Shown one piece after another: positions 1 through 11,880 of a stretch of 64,000 nucleotides of DNA. Below the pieces are notes generated by a model. That model saw nothing but the letters and a program-made list of their open reading frames with translations, was not told the origin of the DNA and made no database searches. Origin of the DNA: Limnanthes douglasii subsp. nivea (lineage: Eukaryota > Streptophyta > Magnoliopsida > Brassicales > Limnanthaceae). Location: contig JAUPFV010000004.1 of the NCBI GenBank assembly GCA_036936605.1, positions 124,249,706 through 124,313,705 on the forward strand. Direction: 5' to 3'. The stretch's first letter is position 1, and each line of letters opens with the position of its first letter. A program made the position numbers and the translations under genes.

Positions 1-2783
1 CTTAAACTTGCCATAATCATCCACCACAACTCACCACCAACTTTGATGGACTAACGTACATAAACTACCTAAGAAAATCCTAGATGAGCCATAATTCAAC
101 ATCCTTTCATCATCATTTACCGCAAAAATACTCTAAGGAGAACTTCTATCCAAATTCAAATAATACAAGATGGATAAATAAGATGGGACTAGATACCTCG
201 AGGATCACGTTTGGAATTTCAAAAATGAGATGCTCAGATTTAGAGGAATGTTATTCTCATTATTTTATAAATTTTAAGAGTAATGTTTTAATATAATTTA
301 ACTAGTTACCCTCTATAAGCATTCGTAACTCTAAAATATAATAAACAACCTTCCAAAACCAATTCAATGACAATAAATTCATAAAATACACAGTAATTAT
401 ATCATCCATTACAAGAATAAACTCAATGTGAGCCTCTGAGCATATACTCAGAGGTTCGTCCAAACCAAGAACAGTTTAGAGAACTATTATGAGCTTGTCT
501 CCTACGTGTCTTACATGCATGGAATATTATCGGGAATCATGATATAAGATATAATAAATATGAAGCCCTTGACCTTTGGCAAATTGTCAACCTGTGTCGA
601 TGGTCATAAATATTTACCTTTCTTATTATATAACATCTAATGTCAATAATCCTTTCACAATGGCTCTGTAAATGTTTACATTTATTACTATATAACATCT
701 AATGTCAATAATCCTTTCAAAATGGCTCCCTTTCAAGCCTCTAAGACCTAGGCCAAACCTATATAAAATCTAAATATCAGAACTAGGGCTACCAAGGATC
801 AGGAAAAATAACAATAGAAAGTAGAAGTCGATGATTGAGAATATGAAGGTAATCTTCGATTTGACCAAAACTTTGGTGATATATTGAAGCCCAAGAAGAT
901 ATGGAATCCCGAAGAGGAGTGTAATCAGAGAAAGTTCTGAAAATACCACAATGTTGTACGATATTTAAAATAGAAACTCCCATATCGTAAATAAGAAGGT
1001 TTAGAACATGATTTCCCTAGGAAAGGTAATAGAGTTTTTGAAATATGGTATATGGGCCAAACTAAAAGAATTTTCTATTGAACCTCAACAACATGCGTGA
1101 GCCGGACCCAACATATCATAGTTATAGGAAAATCTCTCAAGACTTTGAAAAACTCATATTCAATGCACTTTTACCTCGGTGCACTTTTATAAGAACTCAT
1201 ATCCAAACATAAACTTTGATGATAATAATCTTTGGAGAGTCGTACCACAAGAGAAAAATATCATCAACATAACTGATATTGCAGGGGTCTAGGTTAGAAG
1301 GATTATGATAAACATAATGAGTTTGGTCAACCTCATGTTCAAAAGCACCATCTAAAAGAGTTTGGAATTGATTCAATTGGACGAAAAAACTCAGTTAGAG
1401 GCTAACTCAAACTCGATGTAGTTTTGTACTCGTATAAATATATAAAACATGTATAATGTATGTCCATGCTTCTAAGTGATCCCTCATCATACAATGTGAG
1501 ATTTGGTAGACCTTGGCTCGAACAGATGCATAGAATAATATCAAAAATAGATTAATGCCTCTACTACAGTATCAGTGGTCACCTAGTATGCTCATAAACT
1601 AAAATGGATTTTATGAGAATTTTACATTACTTTTTTTGCACTCAAGGAGTAGAAACCACCATATAAGTTCATCCTACGATATAGTTGATCTAAGAGAGGT
1701 CTCCCACTTTTTCAAAGCGAGGGAGGAGGGAGGAAGTTAAAATTATAATTATGAGCATACAAAGTTATTCACGTTGATGTCGTATAAGTTATCGGTACAT
1801 AACATGTTTTGGTTGATCAGATATAAAAATAAAAATATATTCCTAAAAAAACTTTAATTAGAAGTATATATAACTTTAAAGTTAGTTTTTTGAGCTTCAA
1901 AATAAGTGATCAATAGTCTAACAAAAAATAATAATCATGTTAGAAGCGAGAAAAGATCGACTTAGATACCTATTTAGAAAATTAAGCACCGATTAACGCT
2001 TAACAATTTTTAAAATATGAAGTAAAGGTTGAATGAGAAGTAAGCCATAAAAAATAAACAAGTCAATCGTGGATAAAAACAAGAGACACATCATATTAAA
2101 AAATATTTATATGGATCCAATATTTACATAGTACATAAAGGTTTTAATACTCTAATCCCCTTACAATATTAGTTATATATGAGGTATCCATGTCAAGCGC
2201 CTCCAGTGGATTGCTTAGCATCATCTCGGATGTGGCCTCAAGTTGGTTGAACAACCCCGAGGTCATAAGCTCACATATCTTAGTTCCAAATGGTCATAAT
2301 GGAGACCCCAAATAAATAACCATGAGAGATTTATGTGTAAATCTTTGCACATATATGATTTATGATTCTTACAAAAATTATGTGCACATATAGAAATTTT
2401 AGTAGTTGTTTCTTTGTTTGTTATTGTTATACGGTTACTACTTCGGGATACTGAGAAGAAAGTTCTAAGAGTGAATTCGAGCATTTTTACGGTGTTTTGG
2501 ATTTTGACAAGTGTGATCTGTTTGGGCCAATTGTATTCTCTACTTTGCTGGATTATCCTAAAAAAAATATTGTACACTTGTTATACATATTATTTTTATA
2601 CTTTGACGATTTGTTATTGTAAAATTTATTTTGTTATTTAGCATATATTGTTAACAATCTATATACATAACTCAATGTAGCATAATAAATGAAACTATAA
2701 ATATTTCATAAAAAGTAAATTATATTTTATAATAAATAAATAAACACAAAATATATAAAATAAAAGTTTGTAAAAAAATCAAA
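1..2783. other. AT-rich intergenic DNA, no gene recognised
   Basis: Both strands are full of stops and the longest open stretches (about 60-100 codons) show no recognisable domain or coding character. The only structure I can support is the short duplication near 628-728, listed separately. This is probably old repeat-derived DNA, but no family could be named. Confidence 0.6.
628..728. repeat. Tandem duplication, 39-bp copies 62 bp apart
   Basis: A 39-bp segment at 628-666 recurs at 690-728 with about one mismatch (ends in aatggctc in both). The bases between are also similar, so this is a simple local duplication with a 62-bp offset. No function is suggested. Confidence 0.8.
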
Positions 2784-3144
2784 TTAGTTGGTAACAAAAT
2801 CAATATATAGTTGCAACGTAATTTTCATATTAGTTGCAACGGAGTTCAATTTATTACAAACAAAGTTCAAATAATATGATTTAAATATTGACCTGATGCC
2901 TTTTAGCATATTTACAAGGGATTTGCAACGACATGACTCGTTCTTATTCAGATCAAATTTGTAACCAAATTTTATTACAAACTTGTTACAACTAAAAACC
3001 CGTTGCAAGTGTTCCCAATTAGCGACCGCGCAGATGCAAAGGGTGGTAACCATTGCAAACCCATTGTAAAAAATCTATGGCAACCGATTAGTGACACTTT
3101 CTACATTTTATAGTCCATTATAAAATGTAATTTATCAAGTAGTG
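2784..3144. repeat. Possible CACTA-type transposon end
   Basis: Read on the minus strand from 3,144, the sequence begins CACTACTTGATAAA, like the CACTA end of plant EnSpm/CACTA elements. The adjacent 350 bp repeat the short word TTGCAACG or its complement and variants at least five times in both orientations, as is typical of CACTA subterminal regions. No matching second end and no transposase were found, so only one end or a fragment is proposed. Confidence 0.3.
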
Positions 3145-4719
3145 TAAGAGGCGCTCAACTTCAATTGCTATGCATGTTACAAAAAATAACACATGTCAAG
3201 TGATATATTCATTCACCAACGTATGCTAGTATTTCTCACTAAACCTATCATTAAACTCACATGTTGGCTTTTATCTATGTAGAACTTCAAAGTTCAAGCA
3301 TTTCGTTTATTCAAAGGTTTCTCATGACTAGTCATAAAAACTTCACACTTTGAAAAGTTTGGTCTAACTAGTCAAAAAATCTTTGAAGTGAAAATAATTT
3401 GACCATTCGGAATTGACATGACTAGTCATATACACATTGGATATGAATTAGTTCATCATTCAAATAGATCGCTAGCCTCATATTTTGGCTTGAATGTTGT
3501 TATACTTCATTAAGTTCAACCATTTGGTATCATCCAATTGAATGCAGTCTCATTCTTTAGTTCTTCATCATAATTTAAAAAACTATTAAAGCTACTATTA
3601 TAAACAAATGCAAAACGATTTTTCCATCATAATTTTCAACATCCTCCAAATCGAAACACGGGAAATTTTGCTTATAAGGTACCAAATATCAGGAAATATA
3701 AAAGCATAAGAAATATCATTCTTATTTGTAATTTATCTCCTTTTGTAAAATAAAATATTTTCATAAGAGGAAGTTTAGGTTGACAAAGGCTTTAACGAGG
3801 CTAGTCTAAGAAAATCATACATAGAAACTTTCAAGAGTTCATCAGGGTAAGTTTAGGTTGACAAAGTCTTCACCAAGAGATATACTAATAAAGTTACCAA
3901 TTGTAAAAGCATAGTCTATTGGGTTTGAGTTTGTTAAAATGTTTTAAGCTGAACTACAACCTAACAAGACTGTAGGCATATATGTAGTCTAATGAGGTCT
4001 TAGGCATAATTGTAACTTTATAAGATTTTGGACATAACTTTACTCTAATAACAACTTAGGAATTAAGCATGAGGTTTATAAAAGTACGAGCCTCACTATA
4101 AAACTTATGAATGCAACTACTACTTTCATTGTTGTAAGATGATTTTTATTTGCACAAAACAACATTTTTTTGTTGTTTTTCCAGTTTTATTGCTTACCCA
4201 TATTTTTAAAAATTTGGCACACAAACTCAATTATTTTTTCACTTTCCATTTTTTCATCACCTCTCTATATTTCTTCTACTCGTCCCTTATGAGTTAACCA
4301 CTTTTACATTATCTCACCACAAGAGTTTGGACTCTTAACTTACCATTATAGCTGATTAACTTTTGATCGAACTTAACTAAACACATAAACACACCACTAT
4401 AATTTTATTATTAATATATTTACATCTAAAATATTTAAAAACACTTATTTATAAACATCACACGCTTATTTTACATATTCAAAATACAATAAAAAAATAA
4501 ATCCTTTAAAAAAATTAAAATATTTTACAGTTTAAAAAATTCTCCCATATCTTAACTTTTGTATATAATTTCAAAAGAATTTCACCGTTTAATAAAAAAA
4601 ATTATAATATTTTATATTTAACAATTATTTCAAATAATAATAACATATCATAACATATAATTTATTTTATTATATAGTGCACGTGATATTCATTCGATAT
4701 CTTTTGTTTAGTTGGGTCA
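3145..4719. other. AT-rich intergenic DNA, no gene recognised
   Basis: No reading frame of interest. A few short phrases repeat (for example gtttaggttgacaaag at about 3,773 and 3,850), but no complete element is visible. Confidence 0.55.
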
Positions 4720-5580
4720 GGGTTGTTATCGATTCAGTTCGGGCTTTACGGTATCAGATCAAAACACTAAGTTTATCGATTCAGAAATTTAAGTTTATGG
4801 GTTCAGATCTAATCGGACCGCTAAGCTTTCGATTCTGGTTTTTGAAACCGGATTGAACCGTTAAGTTTTTGGTTCGATTCAATTCGGTCTGGTTCGATCC
4901 GGTTGTATTTGGTTAAGTTCCGGTTCTGGTTCGATTTCGATTCGGTCTGAGTTTGATCTTGTTCGTTTTGATTTGGTATATTATTGATTTGTTTGGTTCA
5001 TTGTATTATTTAAAAAAATTGAATCCAATTATAATTTGATTTTTTTTTAATTTTTTTACTTAAATAAATTATATAAATAATTAAAGTTTAAAAGTTAATT
5101 AATTGATTTTTTTTTTAAATTGGTCATTACCTAACAATTTTAGAAATATAATGTAATATTTTTTTTAAAACATCAATTGACTCTAACAGTTTTATTGGTT
5201 CGATTACGTGTCGGTTCTACCGTTTTATCGGTTCTATCGGTTTGGTTTCAAATCGATTTCATTATGTTATCGTTTTTTTCGGTTAAGTTGTTTTATCGTT
5301 TTGTTCTTTATCGATTTTATTTTTCAGAATGGAACAACAAATCAAACCGTTAAGATACGATATATATATATATATATAGTTTGTTCGGTTTCGGTCTAGT
5401 TCCGATTTTTACATCGATTTATCAAATTTATCGATTCGGTTCCGAACCGATTATATTGTTTCGGTTCTTTATCACTTTCGATTTTTAAAATAAAACCGCA
5501 AATCGAACCGTTATAATTCAATTTAATTTTTATCAATTCAATTCCGGTCCAATTCCCGATTCTTAAGAACCAATAACCGC
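4720..5580. repeat. Degenerate TTCGGTT-rich element with weak inverted ends
   Basis: About 860 bp composed largely of variations on tcggtt / aaccga words (for example tcggttctatcggttt). The left end reads gggttgttatcgattc and the right end, complemented, reads gcggttattggttc, so the ends are imperfect inverted repeats. A related end lies at 47,093 in the other orientation. This looks like a non-autonomous DNA element with subterminal repeats. No target duplication was identified, and the superfamily is uncertain. Confidence 0.5.
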
Positions 5581-6346
5581 TTTAGTTATTGCTATTTATT
5601 TAAAGCAGGTAATATTAAATCATAATACCTATTGAAATATATTTTTAGTGAACAAATTTACCGTATTGTATAATAATATAATAAATTATAATCAAATTAC
5701 ATAATAAACTTCTATCCAACTAAATTAATCACATAATCGAAAAACATTTAGTTCTTTTTTAATTCATAATAAATTTTTAAGTTTGTAAGTTAAAACAACA
5801 CAACTTCTAACCAAATTCAAAAGGTTTAACAAGAGTAACAAAACTTAAACATATTTTTAAGTATTTGATAGACCAAACAAATTATTAAAGTATGTTTTGT
5901 TTTCTCTTTACCTCTAACCGCCCCATCTTCGCTTTAACCACCCCCGTCTTGTGAAGAACGTTTGACATTGCTTTCCTTTTTTTTTAGTTTTTAGTTAGCT
6001 TTGAGAAGCTCAATTATTCGTTTTTTATATAAAAAAATATTTAGAATTTTTACGGATCAAACATAAAGATTTTTTTTGTTAGTTTCTTTTAGACGATTAC
6101 GAGATTTTGGAGCTAATTCATCTTTGGTAACAATATACTCTTTGGGATCTATATTTAATTTATCAAGTCTAAAAAAGATTATGATGTTAGGCTGTTTTAA
6201 AACCATTATTTTTACCTGATGAATCGAAGTTAACCAGATTTAGGACCGCCTATATGCATAAATTTTAGTTACATAATTAATATTTTTATCTTCAGACATA
6301 TTTATTATAAAATTAAATAACTGATTAAATTATTTAATTAATTTTG

Positions 6347-6381
<35 letters not shown>

Positions 6382-7260
6382 GATGATATTATAAAAAATA
6401 ATATTTTTTATATTTGATAATAATTTAAATAGTTTAGTGATCCGTCTACATTGGTCCATCAACCATTTAAATATTCAAAGTCTACGAGATTTAGTAAAAA
6501 TATGTTATATTCAGGTAGTTCGAATAAGATAGCATAAAACCTTCCTCATATAAAAGAGATATTTTCTATAACTACAAACTCTATAAATAAAGACATAATG
6601 ATCATAAAAAAACCATCCATTATATTTAGTTCTTAATATGTTTAAGAAATATTTATCTTCTACATTTGTTATATTCTATAACGCTATTGTAGATCAAACT
6701 CGCCTTCAGATAAAACCAAGTCACTCCAGGTTCTTCACATCAATTTCTATTATCTCCATGAATGAATTTTTTCTTCACAAGCAACTAAAACAAAGTAGAA
6801 ACTCAAACTAGCGGATGTCGAATTACGGAAAGAGACGTGAACCATCCGTAGATGAGGAGTTTGAGATGAAACATCTTGATGGACAACCTCTAGCCCCGAC
6901 GGTTCTTGCAATACTTCCTACCGAATTGACTGTTTGTCTTAGTAATTAATAAGGAACAAGTTTGTAATATTTGGTTGTTTCAAGAACTATTAATCTCGCA
7001 ACCACCATATTCAAATTTGTTATGCATACTTGGGATGAAGAAGATAGAGATTATGCAAGTCCTGGAATGATAAAAGATCGTTTGGTGAAAGAAGTACATA
7101 GCAAAAAGCTTTAATTTAAAGGATCTAACAAAGGGGGCATAGAGAATTCAGACCAAAGGTCCTTTAGTTGAAACAAGAAGCTACAAAAACATTGTTGAAA
7201 CAGAAAATTAAGTCAAACTCTAACCTTAAGGCATAACCAAACAAATGATTAGGCTAAAAA
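5581..7260. other. AT-rich intergenic DNA with a (TA)n run
   Basis: No coding region recognised. A TA dinucleotide run lies at about 6,350-6,380. The last few hundred bases may already belong to the decayed retroelement that follows, but I cannot place its left boundary. Confidence 0.55.
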
Positions 7261-7681
7261 ACCTCGATTAGAGCATGAGGAGAAGAATATGGAACCATCA
7301 ATTCCTCCAATCGTGAAAATTGGAGCACCACTACCGAATGGAACATAATTGGGATACATGTTGCCTCAACTTGGGTACGAGAAATTCCTTGGAAATCAAT
7401 CAAGATTCTAGTAGACTCGAGTTGTCCCACCGGGGATCCCCCCCGACCAGTAGCAAGTCTCGGCTTCTCAGTATGTCCTAGACCAACCTTGAAGTGTCAC
7501 CGATTTATCTCCCGAACCTTGTTACGGGGACAACAACAATAGTTGAACGACGTACTGTCTTACCAAAATTGGACCAAAGGCTATCCACGAGCACCAATAT
7601 GATACAATCATTTGAACTTGCAAGAGCAGGAGCAGACACAAACAAACCAACACTTGAAAGGATACCAGCCAACTATGAAGA

Positions 7682-8018
7682 TGTAGTCCAGAAAGTCCAA
7701 ACAAAAAACTTTTTAATTTCATTTTATTTTATTCAAATATCTTATATTATTTAAATAAAATATAATTGTATTAAGATATGATTTTGTTTTATTTTAAAAT
7801 ATTTATTTTATTTTATTGTATTCTAATTTAGGGTTTTGAGGAACTCTTATATAAAGTCTCATATACCTTAAGTTTTAAATAAGTTTTTGAAATAATATAT
7901 TTTTTATCTGTGAAAATTCCAGTCTTTGTTACTCTTGGATTAGGGTTTCACCATGTTACCCTTGAATTAGGGTTTCATCTATCGTTGCTCTTCTTATATT
8001 TCCGATGCGTTATGAGAG
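7682..8018 (+). repeat. Left LTR of the TRIM-like element
   Basis: Direct repeat partner of 8,535-8,870. It contains a TATA-like motif near 7,850 and telomere-like ttagggtttc phrases near 7,940 and 7,970. The end is set just before the primer-site-like sequence. Confidence 0.55.
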
Positions 8019-8534
8019 TGGTTTCATAGCCTCAGTTCCTACTACAGGGCAAACATATTTCTGAATTCTGATTTCATCTGATTCAAGGTCTAAATGAGAG
8101 AACAACATCTATGGTCATGAAGATCTTGAAGATCGTTAGGTATAAAGGGACACACTAGGTGTTTTGATGAAAATCGTATTGACCGATAATTAAATGAGTT
8201 TAAATTGGATACCAATCGTCGAATCAAGGTAAAACTTGCTTATCGGGATATTGTCTCAAGCTATGAAGAGGTTTTCAAAACCATTTTTTTATGAACTGGA
8301 CATGGGGTGTTGTTTTCAGGCTATGGAAAGGCTTTCAAAACCAATTTTTTCATCAATTGGATGACATCAGTGTGACTTCGAATAAAGAACACTCGAGAAG
8401 AATTTATCTTATCTGATAAGGTCAACAATTATAATTCCCTATGTAACAATTGAAAAAAATGAAATAAAATAATTTGGGTTGTTGATGGTGATGATGTTGT
8501 GAATTTGAGGTTCTTGTCAACCATGAGAGGATGA

Positions 8535-8870
8535 TGTAGCCCATAAAGTCCAAACAAAAATCTTTCAAATTTTATTTTATTTTATTCAAATATCTTATAT
8601 TATTTAAATAAAATCTAATTTTATTAAGATTTTATTTTATTTTATTTTAAAATATTCATTTTATTTCCTTGTAATCTAATTTAGGGTTTTGAGCATCTCT
8701 TATATAAAGCCTCACATACCTTAAGTTTTAAATAAGTTTTTGGAATAATATTTTTTATCTTTGAAAATTTCAATCTTTGTTACTCTTGGATTAGGGTTTC
8801 ATCATGTTACCCTTGAATTAGGGTTTCATCTATCGTTGCTTCTTCTTCTATTTCCGGTACATTATCATAT
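8535..8870 (+). repeat. Right LTR of the TRIM-like element
   Basis: Direct repeat partner of 7,682-8,018 with many scattered substitutions. The last 20 bases diverge from the left copy, so the 3' border is approximate. Confidence 0.55.
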
Positions 8871-8879
8871 GATGAGGTC

Positions 8880-9640
8880 AAAGCAAATCCATGAAGAAAA
8901 AATAGAAATGACACGGTTCCAACATGCATACCCATTCGTGGATAGCCTGAATGGATTCTATGAAGATGATGACTCGTGGTATGATGTATAATCCCCACTA
9001 GCCCCATAGATTTTGTATAGTATTATGTCACCGTTCTTTGACAACCACAAGATGAACAAGTATTACAACAAAGGATATATAGAGAATTACATTCAACAAT
9101 ACAATAATGAGATGATGTTATATGGAGTTGATGACATGATAAAGTGTCGAGCATTTGTTATGAAACTTTGAGAAAACCTCATGTATCGATTTAATAGTCT
9201 CACAAAAGGATGTATAAAAATATAAGATGCTTTAGATAATATTAATGAACCATTTTATATGTTCAAATGAGATCAAGGGAGATGAAGATCACATAATCCA
9301 TTACAAACAAAAGTCTAATAAAATTATAATGTATTACACCAAGCGTTTCATGGAAACAAAATCTTAAATACAAGATTGCGATGATTTGGTAGTCGCATAT
9401 GCATTCAGGCAGGGAGTTAGATAAGGTTCCCTCTCTAATAAAATCATAAATAAAAAATTATTAGCAATAGAAAGACAACTTACTACGCTCAAGAGGACCA
9501 TTCACGGAGTTTACAGAATTATTGGCAATTATTTATGAAAAGATATAATATATTATAAAATAAAACCTGTCTAAGATACCCAATACACGAAAAAGTTTTC
9601 GTGATTAGAGAGAATCATAAGACATCAAAGGAATGTTATG
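8880..9640 (+). pseudogene. Ty3/gypsy gag remnant
   Basis: Translating the plus strand gives phrases typical of plant gypsy gag, such as an aromatic-rich stretch followed by IKCRAFVMKL near 9,140-9,170 (family pattern LxCRAFxxxL) and a following poorly preserved W/F-x-x-L region. Several stops interrupt it. The zinc-knuckle part is not recognisable. It belongs to the older element that also supplied the RT remnant downstream. Confidence 0.5.
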
Positions 9641-10035
9641 CAACATTTACGACATTTAAAGTATAATAAATAGAAAATGAAATGGTCGTCTTTATAGGGG
9701 TGTATGACCCAACAGAAGGGCCTCAACCGGTGTAGTCGGGGGATGGTGTTGAAGATGTAGTAATAAAAGTAGGAAAACATTGAAGATTGGCCGAGATATG
9801 CTAACCGATCTCATACATATAAAATTAATTTGGATATGTTTTTAAAGAGTATGTGGGATGTAACAGGAGTCCAAACATAAGTCATATACCATCAGTTGTG
9901 TATCAAAAATAACTTTTAGCTTATTATATATATATAAAGATCTTACTCCCACCATAGCATGAGGTAATCGCTGATGAAGTAGATAGATTGATTGTTGTAG
10001 GACATATAAGAGAGTCCTAATATCCAATGTGGATA

Positions 10036-11060
10036 ACTTATCATGTATTGGTCAAGAAGAAGAACGACAAGTGGAGAATGTGTGTTGATTTCATGAACTT
10101 AAACAAATTATATTGCGAATGACCCTTTTTCACTGCCGATGATTAACCAGTTTGTAGAGGCAACATCCGGAAACAAAATAATATCCTTTATGGATGCATT
10201 CCAATGATACAATTAGAGATAGATGTGCAAAGAGGACCAATAATATACAACATTAGCACCGAGAGAGGGAAATCTTTCTACAATGTAACGCCATTCAGAC
10301 AGAATAACGCTGAAACAACTTATCAAAGGATATGAACAAGATCTTTGCAAATAAATTAGGCTAAAACATACAAGCCTGCAATGATGGTATGTTGGTAACA
10401 AGTATTCATATAGAGAGTTACCTATCAAACTTAATCGATACATTTCCAATCGTAACTAATATTTTAAGTTGATTCCATAGAAGGACACTTTTGATGTACA
10501 GTCCAACAAATTCTTGGGCTACGTGATAAGTGAAAGATGAATCAAAATAGACACAACTCAACTTTCAAATTTAGCAACAATGAAGCAATTAAATAATGTA
10601 GAAGAAGTCCAAATCATAACTGAAAGACTAGCAACACTTAACAGATCATTGTCCAAATTCTTGAAAAATTGTTAACTTTTCTCCCAAGTTTTGAGAGGAG
10701 CGGTAAAATTAGAATAGATTTCAGCATGTGATAAAATTTTCAACAACATAAATAAGTTCTTGGTTTTACCCGTAATATTAATTAAACCTCGACCAAGGGA
10801 AACCTTGTATTAATATCGTATAGTCTCGGACTATGCGATCAACGTAATATTAATAAGAGAGAAAATAAGATATTGTAAAGTAGTGTATTATATAAGTAAA
10901 TTTTTATTACAAGATAAAAGTAGGTTTTACAACTAGAAAAAAATTCTTTAGCACTAATAATTACAGCTATGAAAATAAGATCGTGTTTTCAAGCAGTAGT
11001 ATAGTAGTTAAAACTTACTTTTCTTTAATAAATATGTTGCAAATCCTGATGTATAAGAAA
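10036..11060 (+). pseudogene. Ty3/gypsy reverse transcriptase and first RNase H remnant
   Basis: The frame opens with the gypsy RT phrase VKKKNDKWRMCVDFMNLN (about 10,052-10,105; family pattern VxKKNGKWRMCVDFxDLN). Further on come NKFLGYVISER (about 10,507-10,540), a thumb-like VQIITERLATLNRSLSKF, and DYAINVILIRE and VVYYISK from the RNase H connection. At least ten stops and frame changes show that it is dead. The same segments exist in the younger element at 52,018-53,030, so the two can be aligned. Confidence 0.7.
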
Positions 11061-11253
11061 GATTGACCAAATAGTCAGTAGAATTACTGTGTTTTTTATG
11101 TTTAATTCGAGAATAGAATGGAAATCAAAGCCCAAAAGTTGGTAGAATTTTTAATTGAGTTTCAGTTCGAGAGACCAATTACTCCAAATGATAGGTACGA
11201 AGATACTTGAATAGTCAAAATTGATAGAGAAAACAATAATCAAGGCTTAAAAT

Positions 11254-11545
11254 ATGAGTACAACTCATATCTTCAACATGGGGTATCCTAAATTAATCAA
11301 TCAAATTCAGATTTTGAGCGTCAATAATGAAGTCAAGTATGCAACCGCAATTCCATGGTTTTGGATGGAAAAAATATATGGAGCAAGGAGGGTACAAATA
11401 CTTACAGACTCCCAATTAGTTGTCAACCAGGCATCAAGGCATGACAAAGCTAAAAACTTAAACATAATTCAATATTTGAAAGAGTTAAAATGAGTAATTG
11501 CTAAGTTCAAGCATGTGGTATTCAATCAAGTTCCGAGAATTGAGA
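11254..11545 (+). pseudogene. Archaeal-type RNase H remnant of the old gypsy element
   Basis: An 80-codon open stretch contains ILTDSQLVVNQ, matching the TDSQLVVxQ signature of the second RNase H domain of plant Tat-lineage polyproteins, followed by a YLKELK helix. After a stop comes FKHVVFNQVPRIENN, the usual hVPRxxN end of the domain. The upstream catalytic DGxSN is lost. Its presence behind an RT/RNase H is what marks the lineage. Confidence 0.65.
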
Positions 11546-11689
11546 ATAACATTTGATATACTTGCATTATCGGTATGTACATATTTGGCATCATGAGTAA
11601 TTCTTCAAAAAAAATATTACATTTCCCAACCGTTTTTATCAATATCCATGTCCACATGAGTAATGGTAATAAAAAAGAAAAAGAATAAA

Positions 11690-11880
11690 AAGATTGAAGA
11701 ACTCCAACCAAGAAGTACTTGATATAAGGAATACTTCCCAATAACAAAAAGGAAGCACGAAAGATAAATAATAATTCAACAAGATTCGTCTGGACTTTGG
11801 ACACGACATATAAGAGAGGGCTAACTATGTCATTAATCTGGTGTTTAGGAAAAAATAAAGCAGCTTTCTTGCTCATATAA
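11690..11880 (+). pseudogene. Integrase zinc-finger fragment
   Basis: The phrases TPTKKYLI, GILPNNKKEARKI and TYKRGLTMSLIWCL correspond to the linker and N-terminal HHCC region that precedes gypsy integrase (family pattern PIxxYLxxGxLPxxxxEA...LYKRsxxxPxLrCL). The match ends at about 11,880 and no integrase core follows. Confidence 0.5.

Larger units (their letters stand above)
7682..8870 (+). mobile_element. Small LTR element (TRIM-like), nested in older gag
   Basis: Two direct repeats of about 337 bp (7,682-8,018 and 8,535-8,870) begin TGTAG(T/C)CCA and share a TATA-like cttatataaag followed by two ttagggtttca phrases. They flank about 516 bp of DNA with no coding content. Just inside the left repeat, TGGTTTCATAGCC resembles the initiator-Met tRNA primer site TGGTATCAGAGC (two mismatches), and a purine stretch precedes the right repeat. 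Possible 5-bp flanks are gaaga and gatga (one mismatch). Size and structure fit a terminal-repeat retrotransposon in miniature, or an internally deleted copia element. LTR ends are approximate because the canonical CA terminus is not evident. Confidence 0.6.
7260..11880 (+). mobile_element. Old, decayed Ty3/gypsy element (gag-pol remnant)
   Basis: Scattered but ordered remnants of a gypsy-type polyprotein are readable on the plus strand across many stops and frameshifts. They are gag-like sequence (about 7,260-7,680 and 8,880-9,640), reverse transcriptase (10,036-10,500), the RT-RNase H connection (10,500-11,060), a second (archaeal-type) RNase H (11,254-11,545) and the start of an integrase zinc finger (about 11,690-11,880). 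The dual RNase H order matches the Tat lineage and the younger element at 48,726-62,588. No LTRs of its own were found, and the integrase core is missing. A small LTR element lies inside its gag part. Confidence 0.65.

Noticed and set aside
7682..8870. The 337-bp repeats as the LTRs of the old gypsy element
   Set aside because: They lie only 516 bp apart inside the gag region, and the pol remnant lies wholly outside them, with a Met-tRNA-type rather than TGGCGCC-type primer site. They belong to a separate nested element.
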